Source of the DNA: Jiangella gansuensis DSM 44835
Lineage (GTDB): Bacteria; Actinomycetota; Actinomycetes; Jiangellales; Jiangellaceae
Length of the DNA: 64,000 nt
Reading direction: 5' to 3'
Assembly (NCBI RefSeq): GCF_000515395.1
Contig: NZ_KI911782.1
Span: 3,470,606 to 3,534,605 of the forward strand
In this document: positions 27,174 through 35,253 of the stretch, in pieces
Layout: each line of letters starts with the position of its first letter
Numbering within the stretch: position 1 is the first letter of the stretch
Notes under the pieces: generated by a model
What the model was told of the DNA's origin: nothing
Database searches by the model: none
What the model saw: the letters and a program-made list of their open reading frames with translations, nothing else
Position numbers and translations under genes: made by a program

Positions 27174-27575
27174 ATGAAGCTCTTTGACCTCACCATCGCT
27201 GTACCGACCGAAGACCGCCAGCGCGCGTACACCTTTGCGCGGGCGTTGGGGTTCGAGACCCCGGGAGAACTCGCCGAGGACGGGGTTCCCGAACCCCTTC
27301 AGGTGGTCGTCAATGAACGCGCACGTGTCGTGTACATCCCGACTGGAGGTTTCGGTTGGGTCACCGCCGGCCGGGCCACCGCCGCCGCGGGGACCGTCGA
27401 GTGTCTCCTGAGCGTTACCGTCGACTCGGCCGATGCAGTGGATGATCTGGTTCGCACGGCGGTGGAAGCCGGTGCCATGGCCGCGACCCAACCAGAGCAG
27501 CGGGTGTGGGGCTACACAGGCACCTTCGCCGACCCCGACGGCCACCTCTGGGAGGTCTTGCATCCCGCTGGGTGA
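27174..27575 (+). CDS. VOC-family protein (glyoxalase/bleomycin-resistance fold)
   Basis: This 133-aa protein starts MKLFDLTIAVPTEDRQRAYT and has the typical VOC order: an N-terminal strand, the RALGFETPGE helix-turn, a central GTVECLLSVTV strand, and the C-terminal GYTGTFADPDGHLWEVLHP, whose DPDGHLWE is the family signature with a metal-binding Glu. There is one complete VOC module, expected to dimerise in the cytosol. The substrate is unknown; relatives include glyoxalases, dioxygenases and antibiotic-binding proteins. The ribosome site is weak. It is intact although flanked by pseudogenes on both sides. Confidence 0.85.
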   Translation: MKLFDLTIAVPTEDRQRAYTFARALGFETPGELAEDGVPEPLQVVVNERARVVYIPTGGFGWVTAGRATAAAGTVECLLSVTVDSADAVDDLVRTAVEAGAMAATQPEQRVWGYTGTFADPDGHLWEVLHPAG

Positions 27576-27884
27576 CGCTGAACACGCAGTCGGCCGCGGC
27601 GCTACCCGCAGTCGTGGCGGGAACCGATCGGTTTCGGGCGATCGCGGGGCTTCGCGGACTTGGTGCCTGGTGGGTCCTGCCCAAGACACCAGCTCCGTGC
27701 GCCTCAACTAACGATCGTCTGCAGCACCGGCGGACACGCCAGCTGTGGTGCGGGCCAGCACCGAAATGCGCGGAGCCGAGGTCCCGGTGTACCCCGGGGT
27801 CCTCGACCCACGACTTCCGACCGCTGCGCAGCGGACAGCCAGCGAGGCTGACGCCCCCGCCGAAGCCTGATAGTCCTAGGTGTG

Positions 27885-28143
27885 ACACGACTGGCGTGGC
27901 CACGACCCCGTTCGGCGTGTTTACACCGTCCCCACGCTGGCCGCGGTCGCCATCAATCTCGTCAACGTCGTGCTGCGGAGCGTTTCTACAGTGCGGACCA
28001 GGTGCCGTGCTGGGGATGCTGGGGGTCGTCACCGCGGCGGTGGTCATCACGCTGCCCGCCTTCACCGTCGTCTCCGCCCTGCGCGCCATCTTCCGCTCCG
28101 CGGCTCAGAGGGGGATCGGCGGTCAGTGGATCCGGAAGCCCTG
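27885..28143 (+). pseudogene. Remnant of a small membrane protein
   Basis: [20 protein letters not shown] in one frame and [20 protein letters not shown] in another give two or three membrane helices joined after a frame change near 27990. The remnant continues [13 protein letters not shown] before a stop at 28143. The layout resembles the small DUF6069-like actinobacterial membrane proteins, but this is only a visual resemblance. The remaining bases from 27576 to 27884 hold nothing I can support. Confidence 0.4.
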
Positions 28144-28221
28144 AATCCGCGCGCAGCGAGCTTGCAGCATGGACCCACGCCGACCCGCGGCGGGTTCGCC
28201 GCGGAACGAAGGAGACCACTC

Positions 28222-29157
28222 ATGGCTCGCGCGATCGACATCGCCATCCCCGATCAGAGCGGAAAGCGTGCCGTCGTCACGGGCGCCAGTGACGGGATCG
28301 GGTTCGTCATCGCCACCCGCCTCGCCGCGGCCGGCGCGGAGGTGATCATGCCGGTTCGCAACCCAGCCAAGGGCGCGGACGCCGCCGACCGGATCCGCGG
28401 CCTCGTCCCGGGCGCGAAGGTCGCCACCCGGGCCCTCGACCTGTCCTCGCTGGAGTCGGTGGCGACGCTCGTGGACCAGTTGGTGGGCGAGGGCCGTCCG
28501 ATCGACATCCTCGTCAACAACGCCGGCGTGATGACCCCACCCAGTCGGCGGGCCACCAAGGACGGCTTCGAGCTCCAGTTCGGCACCAACCACCTCGGCC
28601 ACTTCGCGCTCACCCTTGGACTGCTGCCGCTGCTGCGGCAGGGCAGGGCGCGGGTCACACACCAGACGAGCGTCGCCGCACGCCGCGGTGCGATCAACTG
28701 GGACGACCTGAACTGGGAACGCAGCTACAACGTCAACAAGGCCTATAGCCAGTCCAAGATCGCCGTCGGCCTGTTCGCCCGCGAGCTCGACCAGCGCAGT
28801 GCTGTGGCGGGGTGGGGCATCACCAGCAACCTGTCCCACCCCGGGGTCTCGCCGACGAACCTGCTGGCCGCGCAGCCCGGCATGGGCCGGCGGAAGGACA
28901 CCGCCTCAGTCCGCCTGATCCGGGTGCTCTCGCGCCTCGGCCTGGCGGGCACCGTCGACACCGCCGCGCTGCCGGCACTGCTGGCCGCGACCGGTCCCGA
29001 CTCGCGGGGGAGCGAGTTCTACGGCCCCAAGGGACGCGGCGACATCAGCGGCGCTCCTGCCCGGCGCGAGCTGTGGCCTCCGCTGCGCAGCATGGACGAC
29101 GCCCGCACACTCTGGGAGGCCTCCGAGCGGCTGGTCGGCGTGCGATACCCCGCCTGA
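28222..29157 (+). CDS. Short-chain dehydrogenase/reductase
   Basis: The ATG at 28222 lies after GAAGGAGACC. The frame upstream is open but unsupported. The 311-aa product carries the Rossmann motif TGASDGIGF (about residues 20-28), NNAGVM, the catalytic [10 protein letters not shown] region and the YSQSK active-site pair (Tyr and Lys). The length, and a C-terminus with [19 protein letters not shown], match the retinol-dehydrogenase/WW-oxidoreductase-like SDRs common in actinobacteria, in which the product is released after NADP-dependent reduction of a carbonyl. It is a stand-alone gene with no informative neighbour. Confidence 0.88.
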   Translation: MARAIDIAIPDQSGKRAVVTGASDGIGFVIATRLAAAGAEVIMPVRNPAKGADAADRIRGLVPGAKVATRALDLSSLESVATLVDQLVGEGRPIDILVNNAGVMTPPSRRATKDGFELQFGTNHLGHFALTLGLLPLLRQGRARVTHQTSVAARRGAINWDDLNWERSYNVNKAYSQSKIAVGLFARELDQRSAVAGWGITSNLSHPGVSPTNLLAAQPGMGRRKDTASVRLIRVLSRLGLAGTVDTAALPALLAATGPDSRGSEFYGPKGRGDISGAPARRELWPPLRSMDDARTLWEASERLVGVRYPA

Positions 29158-29602
29158 CCTACCGGAGAACGGATCGCCGGCCGTTTCAGTCCGGGAGCGT
29201 GCCGGCGATCCGGCCAGCCAAACTCACGGCTAGGACCATCGCGGACACGGCAAAGACCGCGGACGAGAAGGCCGCGGCGTGGTTCACGTTCATGGACCAC
29301 TACTTTCAGAAGGAACAGCTCGGCGGCGCCGCAGAGCCGATGCTGGAGGGTCACACCTCCCTCGGTTTTCGCCGTTCAGACCCACAACCTCCGTCTCCGG
29401 CGGCTGGTCACCGGCGTCATCCACCGCCATCCGGGCGGACCCGATCGCGTTCGCCGAACAGCTGGGAGCACGCGTCGTGCCCTACTGACCGCTATCGAGG
29501 CGACCGACCGAGCCTCGATTCGCGGGTCTGCGGTGCTTGGCCAGCGGCGAAGTCCTGTACGTCCCCGGGCCCGGACGGCAGACCTTCAAGCCGACTCGAA
29601 GG
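29158..29602. other. Unassigned stretch between SDR and MFS remnant
   Basis: A plus frame reading EKAAAWFTFMDHYFQKEQLG and a later piece ending AFAEQLGARVVPY have coding-like composition but lie in different frames and match no family I recognise. They probably belong to another decayed gene. Confidence 0.35.
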
Positions 29603-30362
29603 TCAAGTCCTACTTGTCGGGCCGTCGCTCGGCGAGTGGGTGGGTTCGTACATTCGGACGGCGACGATGAGCCCGGAGACCAGCGACAGCGCGGCGGCGG
29701 TCCAGACGGCAGCGGTGAGGTTAACGGCGTCGGTGACGAGGCCGCCGAGAATGGCGCCGACGGCGTAGCCGAGGTCGCGCCAGACGCGGTAGATACCGAT
29801 GGCGCGGCCGCGCCAGGCGGGGTGGGCGACGTCTCCGACGGCGGCGAGCAGCGCGGGGTAGACCATGGCGGTGCCGAGCCCGAGGAGGACAGTCCCGCTT
29901 GCCCATCCGGGGAGGTCGTGGGAAGACGCGATGACGGCGAGCGAGCCGGCTTGGATGAGCATGCCGCCGGTGGCGAGGGGCTTGCGGCCCCATCGGTCCG
30001 ACAGCCATCCGGTGGCGAGCTGGCCGGCTCCCCAGGCGGCGGGGTAGAGCGCGACGAGGACGCCGATCTGGGCGACAGTGAGGTCGGCGGTGGCGAAGAG
30101 GAGGGGGAACACGCCCCAGGACAGGCCAAAGTTCAAGTTGTTGACCAGGCCGGCTTGGCTGGCCGAGGAGAGCGCGGGTTCGCGCCAGGTGACGTCGGCG
30201 AAGATCTGCCGATTGTCAGCCGGCGACGGCGGGGAGGAGGCGGTCTCGAGCGCGACGTGGTCGCGGGTCTCGCGAACAGGCAGGAGAGCAGCAAGGCGAG
30301 GGCAGCGTAGCTGAGGCCGAGCAGGAACGGGGCCGGCCGCAGGCGTTGACAATGGGTGAATC
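29603..30362 (-). pseudogene. MFS transporter, N-terminal half missing and frameshifted
   Basis: The minus strand encodes transmembrane helices 7-12 of a major-facilitator protein: GLVNNLNFGLSWGVFPLLFA, then QIGVLVALYPAAWGAGQLAT, the loop GWLSDRWGRKPLA (the conserved G-x-x-x-D-R-x-G-R-R motif), and GKAIGIYRVWRDLGY-like later segments. The end of helix 6 (LLGLSYAALALLLSCLF) is in a different frame and is joined to VRETRDHVALETA near 30290. Helices 1-5 are absent; the sequence upstream is the promoter of the divergent monooxygenase gene. The transporter is therefore truncated and non-functional. Confidence 0.75.
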
Positions 30363-30438
30363 TACGCATCGACACGGGTGAGCGGTTGGGTGTGCTGACC
30401 GATGTGTGGTGCGGTACACCGTACCTAGCGTCGGTGGC

Positions 30439-31539
30439 ATGACCACACAGCACATTGAGACCCTGATCATTGGCGCCGGCCAGGCCGGCCTGTCCACCGG
30501 CTACCACCTGAAGCAGCTCGACCGGGAGTGCCTGATCGTCGACGGGCTCGACCGGATCGGAGACAACTGGCGCCGTCACTACGACAGCCTCAGGCTGTTC
30601 ACCCCGTCCCGAGCCAACAGTCTGGATGGCACGCCGTTCCCCGGCGATCCGTGGGCGTTCCCGACCAGGGACGAGTTCGCTGCGTACCTGGAGTTGTACG
30701 CCGTCGAGCACGACCTTCCCGTCCGGATGCGGACCCGGGTCGACCGGCTGACCGCCCGCGAGGTCGGTGGGTTCACCGCCACCCTTGGGGCAGAGGAGGT
30801 CACCTGCGGGAACGTCGTGGTGGCCACCGGTACTTTCGGTCGTACGCCGCAGGTCCCGGCCTTCGCCACCGAGATCGATCCCCATATCCGGCAGGTCCAC
30901 TCCAGCGGGTACCGCCGCCCCTCTCAGCTACCCGACGGGCCGGCGCTGGTCGTCGGCGCCTCGCACAGCGGGTTGGATATCGCCTACGAACTGGCCGAGA
31001 CCCGGCCCACGACGCTGGTCGGGCCCGACCGCGGGAACGTCCCCCTCGAGTGGGGCTCGCGGCGGTTCCGCGCGGCGTTCCCGGCTATCGAGTTCGCCTT
31101 CAAACACGTGCTCACCCGGCGTACGCCGATGGGACGTAAGGCGATGCAGCGACTCCGCCACCATGGTGTCCCGCAGTTGCGCGTCAAGCGCCACCACCTC
31201 GGCGCGCGGGACGTGGACTGGATCACCGAGCGCGTCGTGGGCGTCGCCGAGGGGCTGCCGTGCCTCGGGGACGGGCGCACCTTCGATGTCGCGAGCATCG
31301 TCTGGGCCACCGGGTTCCGACAGGTCTACGACTGGATCGACGTCCCGCTGCCGATTGAGGACGGCTGGCCGGTGGAATACCGCGGCGTGGTCGACTCGGT
31401 GCCGGGCCTTTACTTCTGCGGCCTGGCCTTCCAGTACTGCTTCGCCTCGGGCGAGGTCAACGGCGTGGGCCGCGACGCGGCGTACCTCGCTAACCAGATC
31501 GCGGCTCGAACGGCGGCCCGTGCCCCCGCTGCCGCCTGA
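30439..31539 (+). CDS. FAD-dependent NAD(P)H monooxygenase/oxidoreductase (FMO-like)
   Basis: The start at 30439 (MTTQHIETLIIGAGQAG) places the FAD-binding GxGxxG at residues 10-15; an in-frame ATG at 30406 is less likely. A second dinucleotide motif GASHSG (about residue 175) binds NAD(P)H, and VWATGFRQVYDWI is the ATG motif conserved in flavin monooxygenases. The 366-aa length is that of the CzcO/FMO-like group (YpwJ-type) acting on small nucleophiles or metals. It is followed at 31570 and 32317 by a membrane protein and a LuxR regulator. I recall this trio as recurring in actinobacteria, so they may act together; this needs a genome search. Confidence 0.85.
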   Translation: MTTQHIETLIIGAGQAGLSTGYHLKQLDRECLIVDGLDRIGDNWRRHYDSLRLFTPSRANSLDGTPFPGDPWAFPTRDEFAAYLELYAVEHDLPVRMRTRVDRLTAREVGGFTATLGAEEVTCGNVVVATGTFGRTPQVPAFATEIDPHIRQVHSSGYRRPSQLPDGPALVVGASHSGLDIAYELAETRPTTLVGPDRGNVPLEWGSRRFRAAFPAIEFAFKHVLTRRTPMGRKAMQRLRHHGVPQLRVKRHHLGARDVDWITERVVGVAEGLPCLGDGRTFDVASIVWATGFRQVYDWIDVPLPIEDGWPVEYRGVVDSVPGLYFCGLAFQYCFASGEVNGVGRDAAYLANQIAARTAARAPAAA

Positions 31540-31569
31540 CGATGCGCGACCGCTACCGGGGGACTCTCG

Positions 31570-32262
31570 ATGAACACCACACTCACCAACCGATCCAAGA
31601 TCACTGACGAGACCCCTGGGGCCAAAGCGAGAGCGCTTGTCGTCGCTGCCGGCCCGGTGTTGCTGACCGCCGCGCTGCTGTGGCATCCGCCGCTTCCCGG
31701 CCGACTGCCCGACAGTGCCGGCGTGGCCGAGGCCGCCTCGGCGGGCATCATGCGGTGGGGATTCTCCCATATGGCCGCTGCTCTGGCCTCCGGCGCGGTC
31801 GCCGTCGCGTTCGTGGCGGTGCGCGGGTACCTTCGCGAGCGCGGCGACGGCTCGGTCAGCGCGGTCGGGCTCGGGCTGGTGCTGATCGGGAGCACGCTGT
31901 TCGCCATGCTCCCCGGGATGGAGTTCGCTGTTGTCGCGGCGCATGAGACCGGAGCCGACCTCGCGGAGACCCAGGCCGCCCTGGAGTCGTGGTTCGTGCC
32001 GATTCTTGTCGTCGCTGCGGTGACCTTCGCGTTCGGCACCGTCCTCTTCGCGGTCGCTGTCGTCCGCGCGGCGTCGTTCGCCCGGCTCCCCACGTTGATC
32101 GTCGCCGGCGCCCTGGTGGTCTTCGGGCTCTCTCGGATCGTCCCGGTCGGGGTCGTTCAGTTCTACGTGCAGTCGGTGGCGGCGGTGGTGGCATTGCTGC
32201 CGTTGGCGGTTGCGATTGGCGCCGCGCGACAGCGGCCGGTACCCGTCGACACTCGCACCTGA
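31570..32262 (+). CDS. Six-helix integral membrane protein, function unknown
   Basis: This 230-aa protein has about six hydrophobic segments, starting with ALVVAAGPVLLTAALLW and including MAAALASGAVAVAFVAV and VAAVVALLPLAVAIGAA. There is no signal peptide or known motif. It resembles generic DUF4386-like actinobacterial membrane proteins. GGGGGA precedes the ATG by 6 bases. The gap to the monooxygenase is only 30 bases, so they are probably co-transcribed. Confidence 0.7.
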   Translation: MNTTLTNRSKITDETPGAKARALVVAAGPVLLTAALLWHPPLPGRLPDSAGVAEAASAGIMRWGFSHMAAALASGAVAVAFVAVRGYLRERGDGSVSAVGLGLVLIGSTLFAMLPGMEFAVVAAHETGADLAETQAALESWFVPILVVAAVTFAFGTVLFAVAVVRAASFARLPTLIVAGALVVFGLSRIVPVGVVQFYVQSVAAVVALLPLAVAIGAARQRPVPVDTRT

Positions 32263-32316
32263 CCACCCCGCGGACCTCGCGCACGGACTACTAAGCTCGA
32301 ATCGAGGTGGTGCGCG

Positions 32317-33945
32317 ATGAGCGTGGTCGACGATCTGCACCGGGCCCGTGAAGCCTACGAGCGCCGCGAGTGGGTGGCGGCGTACCGGGCACTGTCGGAT
32401 CTGGACGATACCCACCTGCGGGCGGACGACTTCGCTGCCCTGGCGATCACCGCGTTTCTCCTGGGCCACCGCAACGACTGTGTCCAGGCGTTGCAGCGTG
32501 CCTATCAGGCCGAACTCGACGAGGACGACACCCTGGGAGCGGTCCGTGCGGCGTACTGGTTGGCGATGACTCTGTGGCAGGGCGGGGAACTCGCCATCGG
32601 CGACGGCTGGCTGGCCCGGGGCGAGCGGCTGCTCGAGGGAGTCGCAGAGGATGTGGTGGAGCGCGGGTATCTGCTCGAGCGGGCTACGTTCGGGCACGCC
32701 GCCAAGGGGGAGTTCGCGGAGGCGGCCGCCGCCGCGCCGAGGGTGACCGGGTACGGCCGACGCTTCGGCGACCCCGACCTGACCGCCATGGGCCTCCATA
32801 TGGAGGGCCGGTTGACCATTTTCTCGGGTCGGGTCGCCGACGGGCTGCGTCTCCTCGACGAGGCGATGGTCTCGGTCTTGGCCGGTGAGGTCTCACCCAT
32901 CTTCTCCGGGGTGATCTACTGCTCGTGTGTCGAGGCCTGCCAGCAGGTCTCCGACTTCGGCCGGATGGGGGAGTGGACCCATGCGCTGACCAGCTGGTGC
33001 GACAGCCAGCCCGGCCTGGTCGCGTTCACCGGTCAGTGTGCGGTCCACCGTGGCCAATTGATGCGACTGCACGGCGCCTACCGTGACGCGATCAGCGAGC
33101 TCGAAGATGCGGTGAGGCGGTACGCCGCGGCAGGGGGAAGTCCCGCAGTCGGACAGGCCCACTACGAGCGTGGCGAGGCGCTGCGCATCAGGGGGGAGTA
33201 CGACGCTGCCCAGGCTGCCTACACGGAGGCAGCCGCGTACGGCCACCCGGCCCAGCCCGGCCGGGCTCTGCTGTGGCTGGCTCGCGGCCGACCGGATGCG
33301 GCGTCGGCTGCGGTCCACCGCGTGGTGGCCGAGGTGCAGGAGCCCGTGCACCGGTCGCAGATGCTGCCGGCCGCTGTCGAGGTTCTGGTGGAAGTGGGGG
33401 AGATCGAGGACGCCGCAGCCTTGGCGGACCAGCTCTGCGGGTTGGGATCGGCCTTCGGCTGCACCGCGCTCCAAGCGGCCGGCGAGTACGCCAGAGCATC
33501 GGTCGCCGTCGCGCGCGCCGAGGCCGAGGACGCGCTCGCGGCCGCTCGGAGCGCTGCCGACGCCTGGGCCCGGTTGTCCGCGCCGTACGAGGTGGCCCGG
33601 TGTCGCGTGCTGATCGGACGTGCGCTCCGACTCCTCGGCGACGCGGAGTCGGCGGCGGCAGATCTGGCGGAGGCACGGAGGGCGTTCGCGGGTCTCGGTG
33701 CCGCACCGGCCGAGCACAATGTCACCGTACTCCTGGGGGATCCGCGGGCGCCCGGCGGCTTGAGTCCGCGTGAGACCGAGGTGCTGCGGCTGGTCGCCGC
33801 AGGCAAGAGCAACCCCGAGATCGCGGGGGCGCTGGTGCTGTCGGAGAAGACGGTCGCCCGGCATTTGTCGAACATTTTTGCCAAGCTCGACGTCGGGTCC
33901 CGGACCGCGGCAGCGGCGTTCGCGTTCGAGCATCACCTAGTCTGA
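32317..33945 (+). CDS. LuxR-family regulator with N-terminal TPR array
   Basis: Of 542 aa, the first ~470 are Ala-rich TPR-like helical pairs, starting [20 protein letters not shown]. The last 65 form a LuxR DNA-binding domain: [19 protein letters not shown], then [20 protein letters not shown] and [16 protein letters not shown]. There is no Walker A motif, so it is not a full LAL regulator. It should respond to a ligand or partner through the TPR region and control the two genes upstream, with which it is collinear. The ATG at 32317 follows GAGGTGGTGCGCG. Its stop codon overlaps a possible CTG start of the TetR gene (CTGA). Confidence 0.88.
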   Translation: MSVVDDLHRAREAYERREWVAAYRALSDLDDTHLRADDFAALAITAFLLGHRNDCVQALQRAYQAELDEDDTLGAVRAAYWLAMTLWQGGELAIGDGWLARGERLLEGVAEDVVERGYLLERATFGHAAKGEFAEAAAAAPRVTGYGRRFGDPDLTAMGLHMEGRLTIFSGRVADGLRLLDEAMVSVLAGEVSPIFSGVIYCSCVEACQQVSDFGRMGEWTHALTSWCDSQPGLVAFTGQCAVHRGQLMRLHGAYRDAISELEDAVRRYAAAGGSPAVGQAHYERGEALRIRGEYDAAQAAYTEAAAYGHPAQPGRALLWLARGRPDAASAAVHRVVAEVQEPVHRSQMLPAAVEVLVEVGEIEDAAALADQLCGLGSAFGCTALQAAGEYARASVAVARAEAEDALAAARSAADAWARLSAPYEVARCRVLIGRALRLLGDAESAAADLAEARRAFAGLGAAPAEHNVTVLLGDPRAPGGLSPRETEVLRLVAAGKSNPEIAGALVLSEKTVARHLSNIFAKLDVGSRTAAAAFAFEHHLV

Positions 33946-33998
33946 GCCGCGATCCGAGCGTTCAGGTCGCCGCGTCTGGCCGCCTGCAGCGGGCGGCG

Positions 33999-34532
33999 AT
34001 GCAGCTGTTCGCCGAGGGCGGCTTCGACGCGACGACGGTGGCCGGGATCGCCGGACGGGCCGGCGTGACCGAGCGGACGTTCTTCCGGCACTTCGCGGAC
34101 AAGCGCGAGGTCCTGTTCGCCGGCGAGGCGCACCTCGAGGCGGTCTTCGTGGACGCGATCGCCGGCGCACCGGCCGGCACGTCCCTGACCGACCGGCTCG
34201 TCGCGGCGCTCGACGCCGGGGGCGGCGTCCTGCAGGACGCACGGGGCCGCGAGTTCGCCCGCGCGCGGAACGAGATCATCACCGCCAACGAGCAGTTGCA
34301 AGAGCGTGAGCTGCTCAAGCTGGCGAAACTCTCCCGCGCGGTGACCGGAGCGCTCACGGCCCGCGGCGTCGCTGACGTATCCGCACGCCTGGCCGGCGAC
34401 GTGGTCGTGTCCGTCTTCCGTACCGCCTTTGCCCGGTGGATCGCACCCGGCGAGGCCCGCGACCTGACCGAGCTCCAGCGCGAAGGTCTCGCCATGATCG
34501 GCGACCTGGTGCGAGTTCCCGGCACCTCATGA
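33999..34532 (+). CDS. TetR-family regulator (start uncertain, possibly CTG at 33942)
   Basis: The HTH region [20 protein letters not shown] followed by [17 protein letters not shown] is a textbook TetR N-terminus. The first ATG (33999) cuts off helix 1, whose residues RLQRAA are encoded just upstream in the same frame, along with [12 protein letters not shown]. No ATG, GTG or TTG exists in that extension. A CTG at 33942, overlapping the preceding stop as CTGA, would give the expected family N-terminus of about 19 more residues. The ligand domain is short and typical for the FadR-like class. The 3' end runs into a strong bidirectional hairpin. Confidence 0.82.
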   Translation: MQLFAEGGFDATTVAGIAGRAGVTERTFFRHFADKREVLFAGEAHLEAVFVDAIAGAPAGTSLTDRLVAALDAGGGVLQDARGREFARARNEIITANEQLQERELLKLAKLSRAVTGALTARGVADVSARLAGDVVVSVFRTAFARWIAPGEARDLTELQREGLAMIGDLVRVPGTS

Positions 34533-34581
34533 TCATCGGCGATCCACCCCGTCCGGGCGGGGTCGATCGCCGATGATCATG
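34528..34581. terminator. Bidirectional hairpin terminator with TGATCATC arms
   Basis: CATGATCATCGGCGATC (34528-34544) and its exact complement (34565-34581) form a 17-bp stem, with further inner pairing CCCCG/CGGGG. It sits between convergent genes and overlaps the TetR stop codon. The same TGATCATC core recurs at 58547-58606 and 63971. Confidence 0.85.
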
Positions 34582-34587
34582 GGAGGG

Positions 34588-35253
34588 TCAGGCTGGACCG
34601 TCGTGGCCGAGGCCGCGTTCACGGGCGAGCACGATCGCGGCCGGCCGGTCCGGCGCGCCGATCTTGGTGAGGATGCTCGCCACGTGGTTGCGCACGGTCT
34701 TGGGGCTCAGGACGAGCCGGCGGGAGATGACCGGGGTGTCGTAACCGCGCGCCAGCAGGTCGAGCACCTCCCGTTCCCGGAGGGTGAGCTCGGGGAACGG
34801 ATGACGGTCGGCCGAGCGGCTCCCGGTCAGGTGGCCGGTGGCGCGGGCGGCGATCCGGGCGCCGAGGATCAGCTCGCCGTTGGCGACCGCCCGCACCGCC
34901 CGCTCGACCTCGTCCGGCGTCGCGCCCTTGAGCAGGTAGCCGTGCGCTCCGGCGCGGATCGACGCGACCACCGACTCGTCGTCCTCGTGCATCGTGACCA
35001 CGAGCACGCGCAGATGCGGGGCACGGCGGAGCAGGTCACGGGTGGTCTCGACACCGGAGCCGTCGCCCAGCTGGAGGTCCATGACGACGACGTCGAGGCC
35101 GTCGGTGGGCAGCTGGGCCGCCTCCGCCGCCGATGCGGCCTCCGCGACCACCGTCACGTCGCGCAGCGTCTCCAGCAGGGCGACCATGCCGAGGCGGAAC
35201 ACAGGATGGTCATCGACCACTGCCACCGTGATGGGGCTCGCCGCGGACGTCAC
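34588..35253 (-). CDS. NarL/LuxR-type response regulator
   Basis: The GTG at 35253 overlaps the kinase stop (GTGA), so the pair is translationally coupled. The receiver domain begins ITVAVVDDHPVFRLGM (acidic pair D14-D15), with the phosphorylatable Asp in VVVMDLQLGDGSG (D59), a T in VVTMHEDDE and the conserved Lys in YLLKGATP. The C-terminal HTH reads ELTLREREVLDLLARGYD and then VISRRLVLSPKTVRNHVASI. The total is 221 aa, normal for the family. It receives phosphate from the adjacent sensor kinase and controls unknown targets. Confidence 0.92.
   Translation of the reverse strand: MTSAASPITVAVVDDHPVFRLGMVALLETLRDVTVVAEAASAAEAAQLPTDGLDVVVMDLQLGDGSGVETTRDLLRRAPHLRVLVVTMHEDDESVVASIRAGAHGYLLKGATPDEVERAVRAVANGELILGARIAARATGHLTGSRSADRHPFPELTLREREVLDLLARGYDTPVISRRLVLSPKTVRNHVASILTKIGAPDRPAAIVLARERGLGHDGPA

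Noticed and set aside
30928-32799. A 623-codon minus frame opposite the monooxygenase and membrane-protein genes
   Set aside because: It is an antisense shadow produced by high GC; the plus-strand genes have clear motifs.
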